NCBI GenBank assembly: GCA_018524725.1
Contig: JAEUWP010000180.1
Coordinates: forward strand, 1 to 64,000
DNA length: 64,000 nucleotides
DNA from: Podaxis mareebaensis
Lineage: Eukaryota > Basidiomycota > Agaricomycetes > Agaricales > Agaricaceae
Reading direction: 5' to 3'
Shown piece by piece: positions 12,687-24,241 of the stretch; within the stretch, counting starts at the first letter, position 1; each line of letters opens with the position of its first letter. The notes beneath the pieces were generated by a model. That model was not told the DNA's origin and ran no database searches. It worked only from the letters and a program-made list of their open reading frames with translations. Both the position numbers and the translations under genes were made by a program.

Positions 12687-14647
12687 ATGCAATCTAGAAA
12701 TCCTGTACCAGTCGCATATAACACTGATCCTCAAAGCGTCGTCAACTACTTTGAGTCTCGTTTCTGTGATATCTTAAACACCCTCCAAAATGAACGTCTG
12801 GACAAACGTTGGCTCATAATGCAAAAGTACATGATTCAAGAATTTGTAAGTGGATGTTCCCTCATGAATGGTACTCGGCTACTGAACAATCTTATAACAA
12901 AGAATTTCGCAATGTCATGGATTGGCCAGCAGGTGGCCCTGGGGAGACATGTTGTCTGCATTCTGACTTTGATCCAATTGTTGGCCTCTAGAATCAATTA
13001 CCAGGACCAGAAGATCAATTTCAACTGGCAGCTTTGGCAATCATTGGATGCCGGAGGCACCATGCCCTATCCCCTCGGCACTGCTACACAATATGCAAGG
13101 AACTGGTGGCAATGGAAGTGAGAGCCCATAGACTCCGATATACTGAACCACCTCTCACTGAAAACATGCATGACCTTTCACCAGATGCAAATGGCAAAAG
13201 AGTGCCCCCTTCCGGCAGTGGCAGCAGACCCAAATGACCCCAATCCTGAACCACACATTTCCCTTGATTGTGAACGTTGCATTTTGTATCGCAGGGTGGC
13301 AATGGACTCTCTATGGCATTTGAAGGCAGTTCAGCAATGGCTCTGGCATGTCGAGGGGCAAATGCAAGAGAGATGGTGTGTGACGATGCGGCGTGCCTCA
13401 GGCTTCAATCAGTTATTCAAGTGAGCTGTGAGCAAGGAGGAAGAAGATAGTTCATGAGGGTACGAGGCAACAGGTACCTTGGCAGCACCCTTGCCATCCC
13501 TCACCACCAATCCTTCAGCACCATTGCCATCCTCTGCTGCCGGAGCTCCTATCACGAACAAACACCCAAATCAAAAACCCAGCAAAGGTCACAAGGTGTC
13601 CAAGCATGATCTTATAACATTCATCTGTGAACATGCCAAAGCTGAGTGGGATCGCTTGTCTCAGCACCTGGCACTAAAGTGGACTTGGGGGATAGATCTC
13701 ATGGAAGCAGATCTTGTGGACATGATCAGGGCAGGTGACTGAAACTACATACTCCCCCATACAGGCTACGATGGCTCTTTGCCTTGGGGAGGTTCTCCAG
13801 CCAAAATTCTGAATCTGCAGTTGGTAACATGACCACACAGGCCACACCAGCCCCTTATTCACCCCTTCAAGATCCCCCTCATTTCCAAGACCTTCCATCT
13901 TCTGATATTTCCAAGCATTTTCATCTCCAACCCCTTTGTCATTATGCTACATCTCCACTTGGCTGGTTCCCTCCATCGGCATCTCCTTTCCCTTTTGATG
14001 CTGGCACTGCCATCCCTGCCAGTGCAGCCCATGGTGCCGGTGGCTGTGGCCTTCTGCCTGGCTCTCATCCCAGTGACCATGCAAGCATCGGCTCGGACAT
14101 AAACTCTCCTATTTCACCTTCTGCCATGCTTGCTGCTCTCCAGGCTTCGGTTGGAAGCCAGTCCTTACCCAGCTCACAATCTCCTCCACTAACTTTTGCT
14201 GCAATCAATGCTGTAGCCAGCACTTCTTCGGGTCGAGCTACCTCCGGCCCCTCATCAGCCCCTGCCAGTTCCGGCAGCTTGTTGGACCATGCCAGTTCCA
14301 CCAGTGCCATGTCTGCGCCATCTGCCACTGGTGTTCACCAGATGTTGCTGGCCATGTCCTCTGATAAAAATGACTCTGCCGGAGGGGCAAGTCATGACGA
14401 ATCAGATGCCGGTGAGTTTATTAGTGCCAGTCATTGCTCTTTTTCCAAACTCACACTCCCATTCACAGATGGCAACCAATCTGATATATCTCCCACAGAT
14501 GTTCATACTGCATTGCTTGCTATGCTCGAGTCAGACAATGAAAACACTCCGGCCACCTCTGGCACCTCTCCAGCACCACGACCCTACACTGCGGCAGACT
14601 TTGAGGTGTACCTGGGGCCCAATGATTATTTACAAAATATGGAATAA
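12687..14647 (+). pseudogene. KDZ-associated gene D (hypothetical)
   Basis: Starts about 100 bases after the transposase stop. The first part (12687-13424; MQSRNPVPVAYNT) is helical and Trp/Gln-rich (MQKYMIQEFV, LLASRINYQD, PYPLGTATQY), with a DCERC cysteine pair near its end. The same frame runs on through TGA at 13119, 13422 and 13455 into a lysine-rich segment (SKHDLITFICEHAK, IDLMEADLVDMIRAGD). From about 13784 a different frame carries a long Ser/Pro/Ala-rich tail to 14647, so an intron or frameshift near 13735-13780 is needed; I could not settle it. The family is not characterised as far as I know. Its tandem place behind the transposase suggests part of the same element. Confidence 0.5.
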
Positions 14648-14931
14648 TGTACGAAGTATTTGATAATGCACATTTCTTTTGGTACATTTAATTTGATAAA
14701 TGAATGAAGCATGCAATTCCCCATACCTCTGTATCTGGTGCAAGTTGGAAACTGTGCCATTCCATCTGCCGAACTGTTGCCAGTTGTACCAGATGCACCT
14801 GTATGGATCGATTATACTGATGCCAATTTCATTTCGTTATTGTACACATATCATTCCAGGACCCAGTAGATCCACGCTAATGCCTACTCTAACTGCTTCT
14901 CAGTTTCACTGGCACCCTGAGGTCCATGCAG

Positions 14932-15015
14932 TGCCGGCATTGTGCACTGCAGAGCCAGTGGCAGCATGCTAGATACATGAACTGCCGATATTGTACACTG
15001 CTGAGCCAGTGGCAG
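14932..15015 (+). repeat. Subterminal 33-bp direct repeats of the KDZ element
   Basis: Two 33-base units start at 14932 and 14983 (period 51). Both read tgccg(g/a)(c/t)attgt(g/a)cactgc(a/t)gagccagtggcag and contain the TGCCG and TGGCA words frequent in the element. Near a transposon end such repeats often serve as transposase binding sites, but this is inferred here. The rest of 14648-14931 and 15016-15085 holds no gene. Confidence 0.65.
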
Positions 15016-15085
15016 GGGTCCCACTTGGTGAGGAGCCAGGCTTTTGCTGCCCCAGGCCTGGGCCCACTGTGACCATCTGAGTCAT

Positions 15086-15129
15086 TACATTGTATGCGCC
15101 CGCTGGTCTGAGTCACTCAATACAATGTA
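15086..15129. repeat. Short inverted repeat (10-bp arms, 24-bp loop)
   Basis: tacattgtat at 15086-15095 and atacaatgta at 15120-15129 are exact reverse complements. They sit just before the second LINE. Confidence 0.7.
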
Positions 15130-15151
15130 GGTTGACTACCTGGTATGACAT

Positions 15152-18076
15152 GCTAAAAGCACCTGGGCCCACAAAGTCCTAGGCCAAGCAACACCTGAAG
15201 ACATATGGAAGCTATGCAAGTGGACCAGTGGGTTCTGTAACTACCCAATGCCCACCCTCAACTGAGGACCAGACTCCACACCAGCCATCACACATGACAA
15301 AAAATGTGAAACCCTGAGAACAGCACTATACCAAGAACCTCCTCAACTCCCTGAACCAGTCACAGTTGACCTACACTCAAGAGAAGATGATGAGATTCCA
15401 TATGAACAAGTCACCAACACAGAGGTATGTGAAGCCCTTTTTTCATCAAGTGCCAACATGGCATTAGGTGCAAGCCAAATAAACTACACCATAATCAAAT
15501 GGTCATGGATACTTGCTGGTGATGAAATCACCATGCTCATATGTCAATGCCTAGCCAAAGGATTTCACCCAACCCAATGGCAAAAAGCAGTAGCAGTGGC
15601 CCTCTGAAAGCCCAATAAACCAGACTACTCCCAACTAAGGGCATACTGCCTCATCGCTCTACTTGAGTGTATGGGAAAGATCCTAGAGAAAGTTGTTGCA
15701 CAAAGGCTCACATATTTAGCCAGCTGACACAACCTAATATCTGGTGCCCAATTTGGAGGCTGGGCTAACTCCTCCACTTCAGATGCCATCCTCACATTTG
15801 TACATGGTGTCCACAATGCATGGAACCATGGCCTTGTCACATCAGCATTAACATTCAACATAAAAGGCTACTTTGACTTTGTAAACCATGACCACCTCCT
15901 AGCCAAAATGAAGAAAAGATGCATCCCCCTAGAAATCGTTAGGTGGACAGCCAGCTTCCTCTCCGACAGAGAGGCAGCAATCTGTATTGACAGAATCAGA
16001 GGGGACATGAAACATGTCAAAAATGGCATCCCCCAAGGCTCACCAGCCTCCCCCATCCTAGCTGCTTTTTACTCAGCAGGTCTCCTTGACATCTTCAAAA
16101 AAGAAGACAGTGCAGTTGACACCCCAGAGGAACATGAGGGTAATCACCCCACTCACATTACAATGTTCATGTATGTTGATGATGGAAAGCTAACAGTTTC
16201 ATCCTTATCATTAGATACCAACAATGCAATACTAGCTGAAGCCTACCAAATAGTAGACCAATGGTTATACACTGCAGGTCTATCCATGGACTGAGATAAA
16301 TGAGAGCTAATGCATTACACACACAGGAAAAAAGACACCTCCCCCCACATTGAACTGATTGAGTGAGATGGCACCATATCCAAAGTGCTAACAAGCTCAA
16401 CAGTACACTGGCTAGGGGTTTACTTCAACAGAAAACTTCACTTCAACCACCATGTAAACAAGATGGCAGCCAAAGCCAAAACTGCAGTTTCATGCATATC
16501 AATGCTAGCAAACACAGTCAGAGGCCTTTCCCACTCTCACCTATGACTCCTATATCGAACATGCATCCTCCCCATCCTCTCCTATGCAAGTGCCACCTGG
16601 TGGACTGGTAAACAACTCCACATAAAAATCCTAAACAAAGTCCAAAACCAGGCTCTCTGCTTAATCTGTGCTGCATTCAGAACTACCCCCATTCATGCAT
16701 TAGAAATAGAAGTGTCTATCCCCCCCCTCAGCCTATACCTAGATTCCATCACAAAAAGAACTGCAATCTGTTTCAATAAACTCAGTACTAATAACCCTAT
16801 TCTTCAGCATTTACCATATGACTGGCATCATGGCCAACCCCCCTCAGTCCCTCCCCCACTCCCCTCCATACTGCTGAAAGGCAGGAAAGGCAAACCAACA
16901 CAACTCCAACAGACAGCAACCCACACATCCCCCACACATGAACACATCTTCCCATTCCTCATACCTCCATGGCGAAAAACAAGAGAGTTCTTTGGCACCC
17001 ACCTAACAGTGGTTGATAAACCCACAGACAAAAAAGAAGCTGCCAAAGATCACCACAAATTCAAAGACAAAGTTTGGTCCATCGCCCGGAACCTCATAGT
17101 ATACTCAGATGGCTCGCAAAAATCGTTCCAAAAGCGATTCCGGCAAGTAGGCACAGCAGCAGTTGGATACCACCTTGGTTGCAAAGTGTTCAAGTGCAAA
17201 CTTGGACTCAGAGGTACCACCGAAGTCTATGATGCAGAACTCATGGGCCTAGTCATAGGCATAAAAGAAGCCATGACATATGCCACCTCACACCCTGATA
17301 TCCACCATATACACATCTTTGCCGACAATATCTCTGCCATCTCAACAGCAGTTGACCCGAAACCATGCCAAGGCCAGATCCTAGCACGTGCATTCTACCA
17401 AAACGCCATCCAATGGTTAGAAGCCGACCCCAACCACCACCTCTCAGTATCCTGGTGCCCAGGCCACTCCCAAATCAGAGGAAATGACTGAGCAGATGAA
17501 CTGGCCAAAGAGGCAACTCTATTGCCCAGTAGCTCTGAAATCACTACAACCTGCACCTCCAGACGTGCACGAGAACGCATCCTAACTGAATGGACCCGCT
17601 GATGGAAAAACCAGATCCAAACAGGGAAATACGCCTGTGCCAACCGCATTCCACCATCCCTCCAACCAACTAGTCACTTCTGGGATTTAGAAGAAAAAAG
17701 AGAGGTGTTTGGACGAGTTCTTCAATGCAGGACAGGACACGGATACTTCGGGGATTACTACCGGTCAGCTGTACCATCAGAAAGCATCACATGCCCATGT
17801 GGGGAAGACCTACAAACACGCAACCACATCATTTGCTCGTGCCCCAAATATGACCAACATCGTCACATACTCCGCGGCGTCTCAGCAACCCTATACCTCC
17901 CAGATATCCTGGGAACAAAGGAAGGGATAACTGCGCTTGCCGAATTCATGGAAAAATCAGGTGCCTTCACCAAAACTGGCAAAGGACCACCAGAACAGAA
18001 AATGCCCACTGCCGAAGACATACCACTAGACCAATTCCGAGGAGAGGACCCTGAGGAGGGCGAGGACCAACCATGA
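15152..18076 (+). pseudogene. LINE 2 reverse transcriptase / RNase H / zinc motif
   Basis: One continuous frame of 975 codons. RT motifs are AVAL[stop]KPNKPDYSQLRAY, GAQFGG, NGIPQGSPASPILAAFYSAG and the active-site box MFMYVDDGKL (YVDD). RNase H follows with LIVYSDGS, EVYDAELMGL, HIFADNISA and CPGHSQIRGND, and then a terminal CPCGEDLQTRNHIICSCPKY zinc motif. The frame is interrupted nine times, always by TGA (15263, 15605, 15725, 16292, 16301, 16364, 16544, 17489, 17600), never by TAA or TAG and without frameshift. Several stops sit where the family has arginine, for example L-R-KPNKPDYS and GND-R-ADELAKE. It belongs with Tad/I-like fungal LINEs. Confidence 0.86.
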
Positions 18077-18372
18077 CGCACCCACTGGACACAACGCTTA
18101 TTTTCTCAAACTAACTCCATCTCTACGTTATTCACAAAATTTACCCATGACTCTATGATTCCTTGATTCTTTGACTATGACTATTCGCAGTAACAGCACG
18201 ACGCATTTACATCAGTATAACCAGTAGATCTCTTACTTCAACCGGACTACTCCACACACCACCTCAGAACCCCATATATTTACTTAGATACCACCCTGCC
18301 GAGGGGCGTAGTTACCTAGTACGCGCCCACCGCGTCTTAGCAGTTAGTTTGCTTGTAGCGCTATAGAAATGC

Positions 18373-18397
18373 AGAATACAACAACAACAACAACAAT
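18373..18397 (+). repeat. CAA microsatellite tail of LINE 2
   Basis: aatacaacaacaacaacaac continues to 18397. Simple-repeat 3' tails are usual for this LINE class. Bases 18398-18599 are the upstream region of the next gene with no other visible feature. Confidence 0.7.
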
Positions 18398-18599
18398 CTC
18401 GTACGCATGACACCCGCCGTACATAATCTTCCTTACAAGTGCAAGCACTGACGCGCTGACGTACAAAAACACATTGACATGGCCTTATTAGAGAACACTG
18501 TGGGCGCCTGGTAGCCTTACCGTCCCCGCAGTTCTCACCGACTCGGATTCCTGTCCATCTCTCTTGCATGTTCTCTTATTGGCACAAAAGCCCAGAAAC

Positions 18600-20791
18600 A
18601 TGCGTTCCCAGATCATTGACAACGAAGACGATGACCCTTTGGCCGAGTTGATTGCTCCCCCTTCTGGGGAGACTCGACAGGAGCGAAGGGTTCGCCTTGC
18701 GCGCGAAGCGGAGGCACGGCGGAGGTCAGACATTATTGACGAGGAGCTGGAAAAGCAAAGGTTGGCTGAGAGACGGAGAGACAAATGCATTCGGTTACTC
18801 CTACTTGGTGCGTACTTTGGTCCTGATCTCTCCAAGACAAGTGTCAGTGTTTACATATGGATAGGTCAAAGCGAAGCTGGTAGGTGATTTCCCTTTAAGA
18901 GGTCTCCTGGTAGTTAACCACACCGAAGGGAAAACGACCACACTGAAGAGTGAGTGACTGGTCGGTTATTTACCTACTTCTTCCTCACCTTGACTGAAGA
19001 TTTTCAGTTGATCCATTCGCCAAAGGTCAGTGTCTTCTATCCGTGCTCGAAATCAAATGCCCACGTCACTCTCCAGGAATTCCACAGGGAAAGGGGCAGA
19101 TGGCGACCAGTTATCCAACTTAATATCGCAGAATGCATACGACTAATTCTTGAGGCCATGATTGAGTCGCAAGCTCCAAAGGAGCTTAGTTCAGGCTCGC
19201 CACGAGTTTCTCACAACTGTCCTGCCCTCTCTCCTGAACTTCTACGACTCAGGATTCGTCTCCTTCCGTTGCTTCAGGTCGAAGAGGAGCTTTCCCGCAG
19301 TCTAGAAGTTTCTGAAGGGTCCTCTGAATTTAAACCTAAAAGCACCCATTCCCCAACTGCCATGACTCCCGTTTTCGAAGAAGCAACAGAAACTAAGAAA
19401 TTCCCGGTCACTTCTACCTCTCAATGGGGAAAGGCATTCCACCGCTTCCCTCCAACAGCGGAGGCGAACCCTGGCACTGACGCAGGTGCCACTGCCGGCG
19501 AGACGGATGGTCCCACTGACGCCAGTATAATCCTTCATGCTTGTGCAAAGGATATGACACAGCTATGGAATGATCCCGCAATTCGAGCCCTTTTAAAGGC
19601 CAGAGGACAATGGCCAGAGGATATGGGCGGATTGTGAGTAGCTCATATTTGTTTCTGCCCGCTTGCTTAGCAACGATAGCTTCCTCGACTCACTTGTACG
19701 AGTGACTTCATTTCAATATATACCAACAAACGGTGAGGGGGCAGATCATCTCATCCTCCAATCGTCTCATCCACTGTTGAACCTCAAGAGGATATATTGC
19801 GAGCGCGACTTAAAACCAGGAGGATATCCGAGTATCGCTTTACAGTGACAACTGGTACGTCGGGTTCTGCAACGAGTCTGAAAGATATATCAACGAAATC
19901 GGATGATAGGTGGTTTTTGTGGTTACGATTGGCATATTTACGACGTCGGGGGCGCGCGTTCAATGGTAAGTCTTATGACCTTCGTTGCTGCCTCCGCTTG
20001 ATTTATCCCTCATCCAGCGAGGTACGATGCTCGAGGAAATGTTTGGGTTCGTGCTTACTGGCCGTAGAGGCTTGGATCCCATATCTGGATAACGTAGATG
20101 CCATCATCTTTCTGGTTCCGATCTCAGCCTTTGATCAGGTCGGTTCTTGGGTTTCCCAGTTTCTTCAATATCATCATGCCCCCTCCTCGTTAGGTGCTCG
20201 AAGAAGATCCTAGGGTGAATCGCCTGGTACATCCGATTCCTCTCTATTGGTGCCCCGGGATTGACGGTTTGTGCAGGAAGACTCTGTGTCGCTGTGGACC
20301 ACTGTCGTGTCTAATCCTCTCTTACGCAACTCAAGCATGGTCCTTTTCCTGAACAAAATTGACATCTTGCGAGGTACGGGCTCAGCTAACCCGTGACAAT
20401 TTTTTGTTCAAAGTTGGAACTATATATTTTCCCACATTCAGCGAAACTTGAAAGAGGGATTCAGTTCAGTCGTTATGTGGTATCCTACAGGGATCCATCG
20501 AATAACGTCGAGGATGTGACGTCGTGTAAGTCGTAAAATGGATCTGGACCGAATGGAAATTTTGCTTACAGCCCTTGAGCAGATATCAAGAAGAAATTAC
20601 GTGAGTACGGGGGTGTGGGGTGGTACCATGTGCTGTTAACATTGTGGAAAACACGCATGTAGTCGCAAAACATAAGCACTCAAGAGGCCTAAGTCCGTGC
20701 TACGGCCATTTGATAAATGTCACAGTACGTGCCATAGCGCGTCAAGGTTTTAAAGTTTTACTCGAGCCTCATGTTGTGGTATGATCCAGGA
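18600..20791 (+). CDS. G-protein alpha subunit-like protein (divergent)
   Basis: The gene has many short introns. Exon 1 gives an acidic/basic N-terminal helix (RRVRLAREAEARRR) ending in the start of the P-loop. Spliced pieces give the G1 motif GQSEAGKTTTLKNFQLIHSPK, then WRPVIQLN. A long Ser/Thr-rich insertion follows (about 19160-19630), then YIPTN, DILRARLKTRRISEYRFTV (switch I), IYDVGGARSM (switch II, G3), the DNVDAIIFLVPISAFDQ stretch and FLNKIDIL (G4, NKxD). These are the core GTPase motifs of the expanded basidiomycete G-alpha-like group. The P-loop has SEAG for the usual SGAG. The G5 region reads VTV without the usual TDT, and I could not find a normal C-terminal receptor-coupling helix. 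It may be truncated or degenerate after about 20740. Confidence 0.75.
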
Positions 20792-21167
20792 TCCTCGGTC
20801 AAGTCAACGGATTATATCCAGTGGTACGTCGACGATCCATTCATCAGCGCCGCGCAACTATTCGAGACTGCATTGACCGTCACGTGCTGTTCTACCTTCC
20901 ACAGTCCAGGATTCAATATTAAGAAAGCACATGGCAAGTTGCACTTTGAGCTAGTCTTCCCTAGCGATGGATGGATGCCATGTTACCACCAACGGCGACG
21001 TACATAGAAGGACCGCTGTAGATCCACGAGCGGGTTGGAGCGCAGTCCGACTAAAGTGTATCTTGTGTTTGCATATCACTGTAGGAGACTTCTCCGAATA
21101 TCATCCTGATCTTCCGGTCTCCGAGAGACCTGTTATCCGCGAAGTCGAGAGAATGCCTATCTTCTAA
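20771..21167 (+). other. Possible small gene fragment, unrecognised
   Basis: Two overlapping open frames (20771-21007 and 20967-21167) contain phrases that look coding (YVDDPFISAAQLFETAL, KLHFELVFPSDGW, ending VIREVERMPIF). They would need an intron or frameshift near 21000 to join. They could be a small separate gene or the decayed 3' part of the G-alpha-like locus. No family recognised. Confidence 0.25.
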
Positions 21168-21434
21168 TTGTTGGGACAGAGACTTGTCCTCTGCTCCGAA
21201 CGATACCTGGCTTCAACTAACTGTCTGGCGCTGTGGCGAATAGTGTTGATCTCCCAGAAGCTGTCTCCAGTTTCTACTTCGTATTTAATTTCCATACGAC
21301 AACAGACTTCAACACGAGAAGGGTATTAAGCCCGAGGGTCGAAGCACTTCTCCGAATTGATATATAGAAGAACGAACAAATGCAGATGGACCTTTCACAG
21401 TGCCGATTTTGGTATCTCCCTACTCCCCCTCCCA

Positions 21435-23464
21435 CTAACCATTTAGCACAACCAAATTCTTCGCCTTCCATTCCTCAACAACCACCTCCGCCTCTTTAGT
21501 CAAAATCTCATAAGCGCGATACACGTCATGTATCGTCGTCCGCTCTGCCCCGACTACGAATCGTACACAGAAGATACCGTTGAGTACCGTTTGTGTCAGC
21601 AGGATATCGTTGCGAGCTGAGAGACGGGAGAAAAAGGCCTCGTTGAGGGTGTTCATCACTTCGAGTGTTGGTTCATTGGAGGGTTCTGGGGAAGATCGGG
21701 AAGGGGATGGTGTGGAGGAAGCGTCTGTGGATGATGGTTGCGACGAAGAGGAAGAGGAGGAGGAAGAGAGGGCAGAGGGTGGGATCCGGAAGACGGTTAG
21801 CGAGAGCGAGGGTGCTGTCACGGTTTCCAGCAGGTGGGTTTCACCCAATTTGCGTTGGAAAGAGTCGTTCAAATCTATACACTGAAACACGATGGATATA
21901 TGGGTGAACGAATAAACGATGGTTACAGGAATGGGTAGACATACACGTTTGATATAATTCCTGAATCCTTCTACGCCGTAACTACGGAGGACGAACCATA
22001 GCTTTAGGGAGCGGAAACGCCGGCCAAGTGCAAGGTGCCAGTTGCGGTAGTCGATCACAAGACCTAGGTGGACAGGTATATGTTGTTGTTCTCGAGGACA
22101 TTGGTTTGACTGGACGTACCAGAGTCACCCTCCTTAGTCCGAAGGAAAGGAGGTGTGATGTCCAGAGCTTCCGTCAACAATGTCCTATCGCGAACCCAGA
22201 GCGTTGAGCAGTCGAAATTTACAAGTCCCCACTGTATATACGATGGTCAGTAGCAAGTTTCACGAGTGAAACGAGATGTATGCACTTTGTGGAAGTTGGT
22301 GCAGAACGAAGTGGCCATCTCGTTGATTTCGGAGTGATATAATCTCTGGCGGTATTCTGGGCAAGACAGTGCAACGCCTGCCCAGGCGGCATCAACATGT
22401 ATCCAAAGCGAGGGATAATCTTTGGCTAGCAGCGACAATTGTAGGTTGGTTCGGTCAGACGACAAAAGATCAAGGTATGGATAACATACCGACATCCCCG
22501 ATTTCTTTCATATTATCGAATGCACCTGATGAGGTCGTTCCAAGTGTAGCAACTACCGCACGCAGATGAGAGAAGGTTAACAAGGCGGGTTGAACTGTGA
22601 TACGCACTCAGAACGAACGGGCGTTTTCCCTTTGCAATATCCTCTTCTAATGCCTTCCTTAACGAGTGACCACGCAACGCATATTGATCTTCTGCGTTGA
22701 CCTCGATCGCACGTACACTGATGCCCAGGACCTTTCCGGCTTTAAGTCCGAGCGAATGTGTCTGAGTCGTTGTGTAGATGACTAAGTGTTCGTGTGGGAC
22801 CTCGGGGTGGACGCGTTGATAATGGGACCGTGCAGCGACGACTGCTGTTAGAGCTGAATCGGAAGCGGTGTTCTAACGAAAGATTTGGAATGAGGTTAGA
22901 GCGACGCGTGAATATGGGCTGGCTCACTTGGATTGCGCCACCGCCCTTGCCAGAGGAGTTGAAGAAATCTTTGTGTAACCCCAGGAGATCAGCCGCCCAG
23001 TCCATCATGAGGACTTCGAGTTCTGTACATGCAGGACTCGATGCCCACTACGAGGTGCTTAAGCACTAGACTCATGCCGAATGAATGAAAACAAACGTAC
23101 GTTGAAGCCAGGATTGGCGGTGCTACTTGCCAGCATATCTGCTAACACGCCTTCGAATGTGGATGCTGTAGGATAGAAGCCGAAGAACGAAGGGTGCTGC
23201 CAGTTTGTCAATCCTGGTACGATGAAGTTCGCGTAGTCGCTGAGGATCTTTTCCCAGCCTTCGCCCTTCTCGGGAGGATTTGGTGGAATATGCGAAGCGA
23301 GATATCCGGGGGAGACAGAAGATTTGACGGGCATGGATTGGAGCTTGGTATAGTAATCACATATGCGGTCTATGGCGGCATAGCCTGCTTTTCTGAATCT
23401 GTGGAAATGGGGCTGAGAGCAGTCGATAAGAGCTCGCGGAAGGAACGTACTCTTCAACATTCAT
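21435..23464 (-). CDS. Aromatic-L-amino-acid decarboxylase (group II, PLP)
   Basis: Removes CO2 from aromatic amino acids (Tyr, DOPA or Trp) using pyridoxal phosphate, in the cytosol. The start at 23464 has a perfect gccgccATG context. Splicing after MNVEE gives the classic N-terminus MNVEEFRKAGYAAIDRICDYY. Further motifs are PGLTNWQHPSFFGFYP, GGGAIQ..TASDSALTAVVAAR, HVDAAWAGVA and SFCTNFHKWGLVNFDCS, where the lysine of FHKWG is the expected PLP Schiff-base residue. NWHLALGRRFRSLKLWFVLR follows. At least seven introns. A serine/proline-rich insertion (about 35 residues, 21650-21770) interrupts the C-terminal domain and is not typical. The exact substrate cannot be told. It is divergent from the F-box gene. 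Confidence 0.9.
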
Positions 23465-24241
23465 GGCGGCTTTGGGAAAGGTGCAAAAGTAGGTAATGAG
23501 AAAGGAACTGATAGTCCGTCAATGGTCACCGATATCAAACCGATACACATGGTAGCACTTCCGGTGTATCGGCTCTCACACAGCGCCTAAACTTCGGCCC
23601 TCGGGCGTCTTTAACAAACGGACATCAACACCCTCAAGCCCAATCAACACACCTACCGCATACAAGCGGGGGCGACCTGGGACTGTCCATCTATCCCATT
23701 CGAAGTCACTTAGTCTCTTCTGTTCATGTAACCCTGTCTATCTGGACGCCCAGGAATGTGGCACATTGCTAGAGATGCTCGAATCAAGATGGAACAATTC
23801 CTGAGAGTCGCAGTATGCGCTTCTACAGTCTCTCAGATTCTTTGTGGCGCATTTGATTCCGAGCCACACATCCTGCGGAATGGAAGAAGGAACGGCATGT
23901 TCGACTACAGAGACTTGTGGAAAAGGGATCCCGAATTTCAGTGACGAAGGTGTCGTCTGTGTGGCCGGAGCAAATTATCAACACTTGCGCACTCGCGTAT
24001 GGATTTGTACTTAGCTTCACCGACTATTATGCATACGATTAGTACGGTAGCGGGCTGCTACGTCCTCAGAGCTCCTGTGAACGTTCATTGAATGTGTGAA
24101 GTGGGATTATGTCACGGGGTCGCACCCGTGGATAACGAACGACGCTTTGCTTGGATCCAGCTTGGATCATAGCTCTATTATCATCTTTACTAAACCCCTC
24201 AGTTTGATAAGTTCAATCTGTCAATTCGAACCTGGCTCCAC
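23465..24241. other. Intergenic region, divergent promoters
   Basis: 777 bases between the decarboxylase and F-box start codons. It holds only short unsupported open frames (for example 23756-23944). It should contain both promoters; I see no convincing single element in it. Confidence 0.5.

Larger units (their letters stand above)
1..15149. mobile_element. KDZ-type DNA transposon (composite, interrupted by a LINE)
   Basis: This stretch reads as one large element. It carries a KDZ transposase gene (8814-12587) and three companion genes in tight packing. The LINE at 123-3142 interrupts it, because the 15-bp duplication flanks that LINE and the sequence on both sides shares the same style, with frequent CGGCA/TGCCG and TGGCA words. 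I cannot see terminal inverted repeats. The left end probably lies before base 1, and the right end is lost at or near the second LINE at about 15150. Near the right end there are subterminal direct repeats (14932-15015) and a short hairpin (15086-15129). KDZ elements are known to be expanded in mushroom genomes; the exact boundaries here are inferred. Confidence 0.62.
15150..18397 (+). mobile_element. LINE 2, Tad-like, 5'-truncated, CAA-repeat tail
   Basis: A non-LTR retrotransposon that starts inside its second ORF just before the reverse transcriptase domain. It ends after a 300-base 3' UTR in a short CAA repeat at 18377-18397. The endonuclease is missing. The 5' limit of about 15150 is where the coding match begins. 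I looked for a target-site duplication around both ends and did not find a convincing one. Confidence 0.78.

Noticed and set aside
1..15149. A TET/JBP dioxygenase gene inside the KDZ element
   Set aside because: Such genes are known companions of KDZ elements, so I looked for an HxD...H dioxygenase pattern in genes A, B and D and found none.
15152..18076. Repeat-induced point mutation (RIP) of the ascomycete kind
   Set aside because: RIP favours CpA and would create many TAA and TAG stops. None is seen in this frame.
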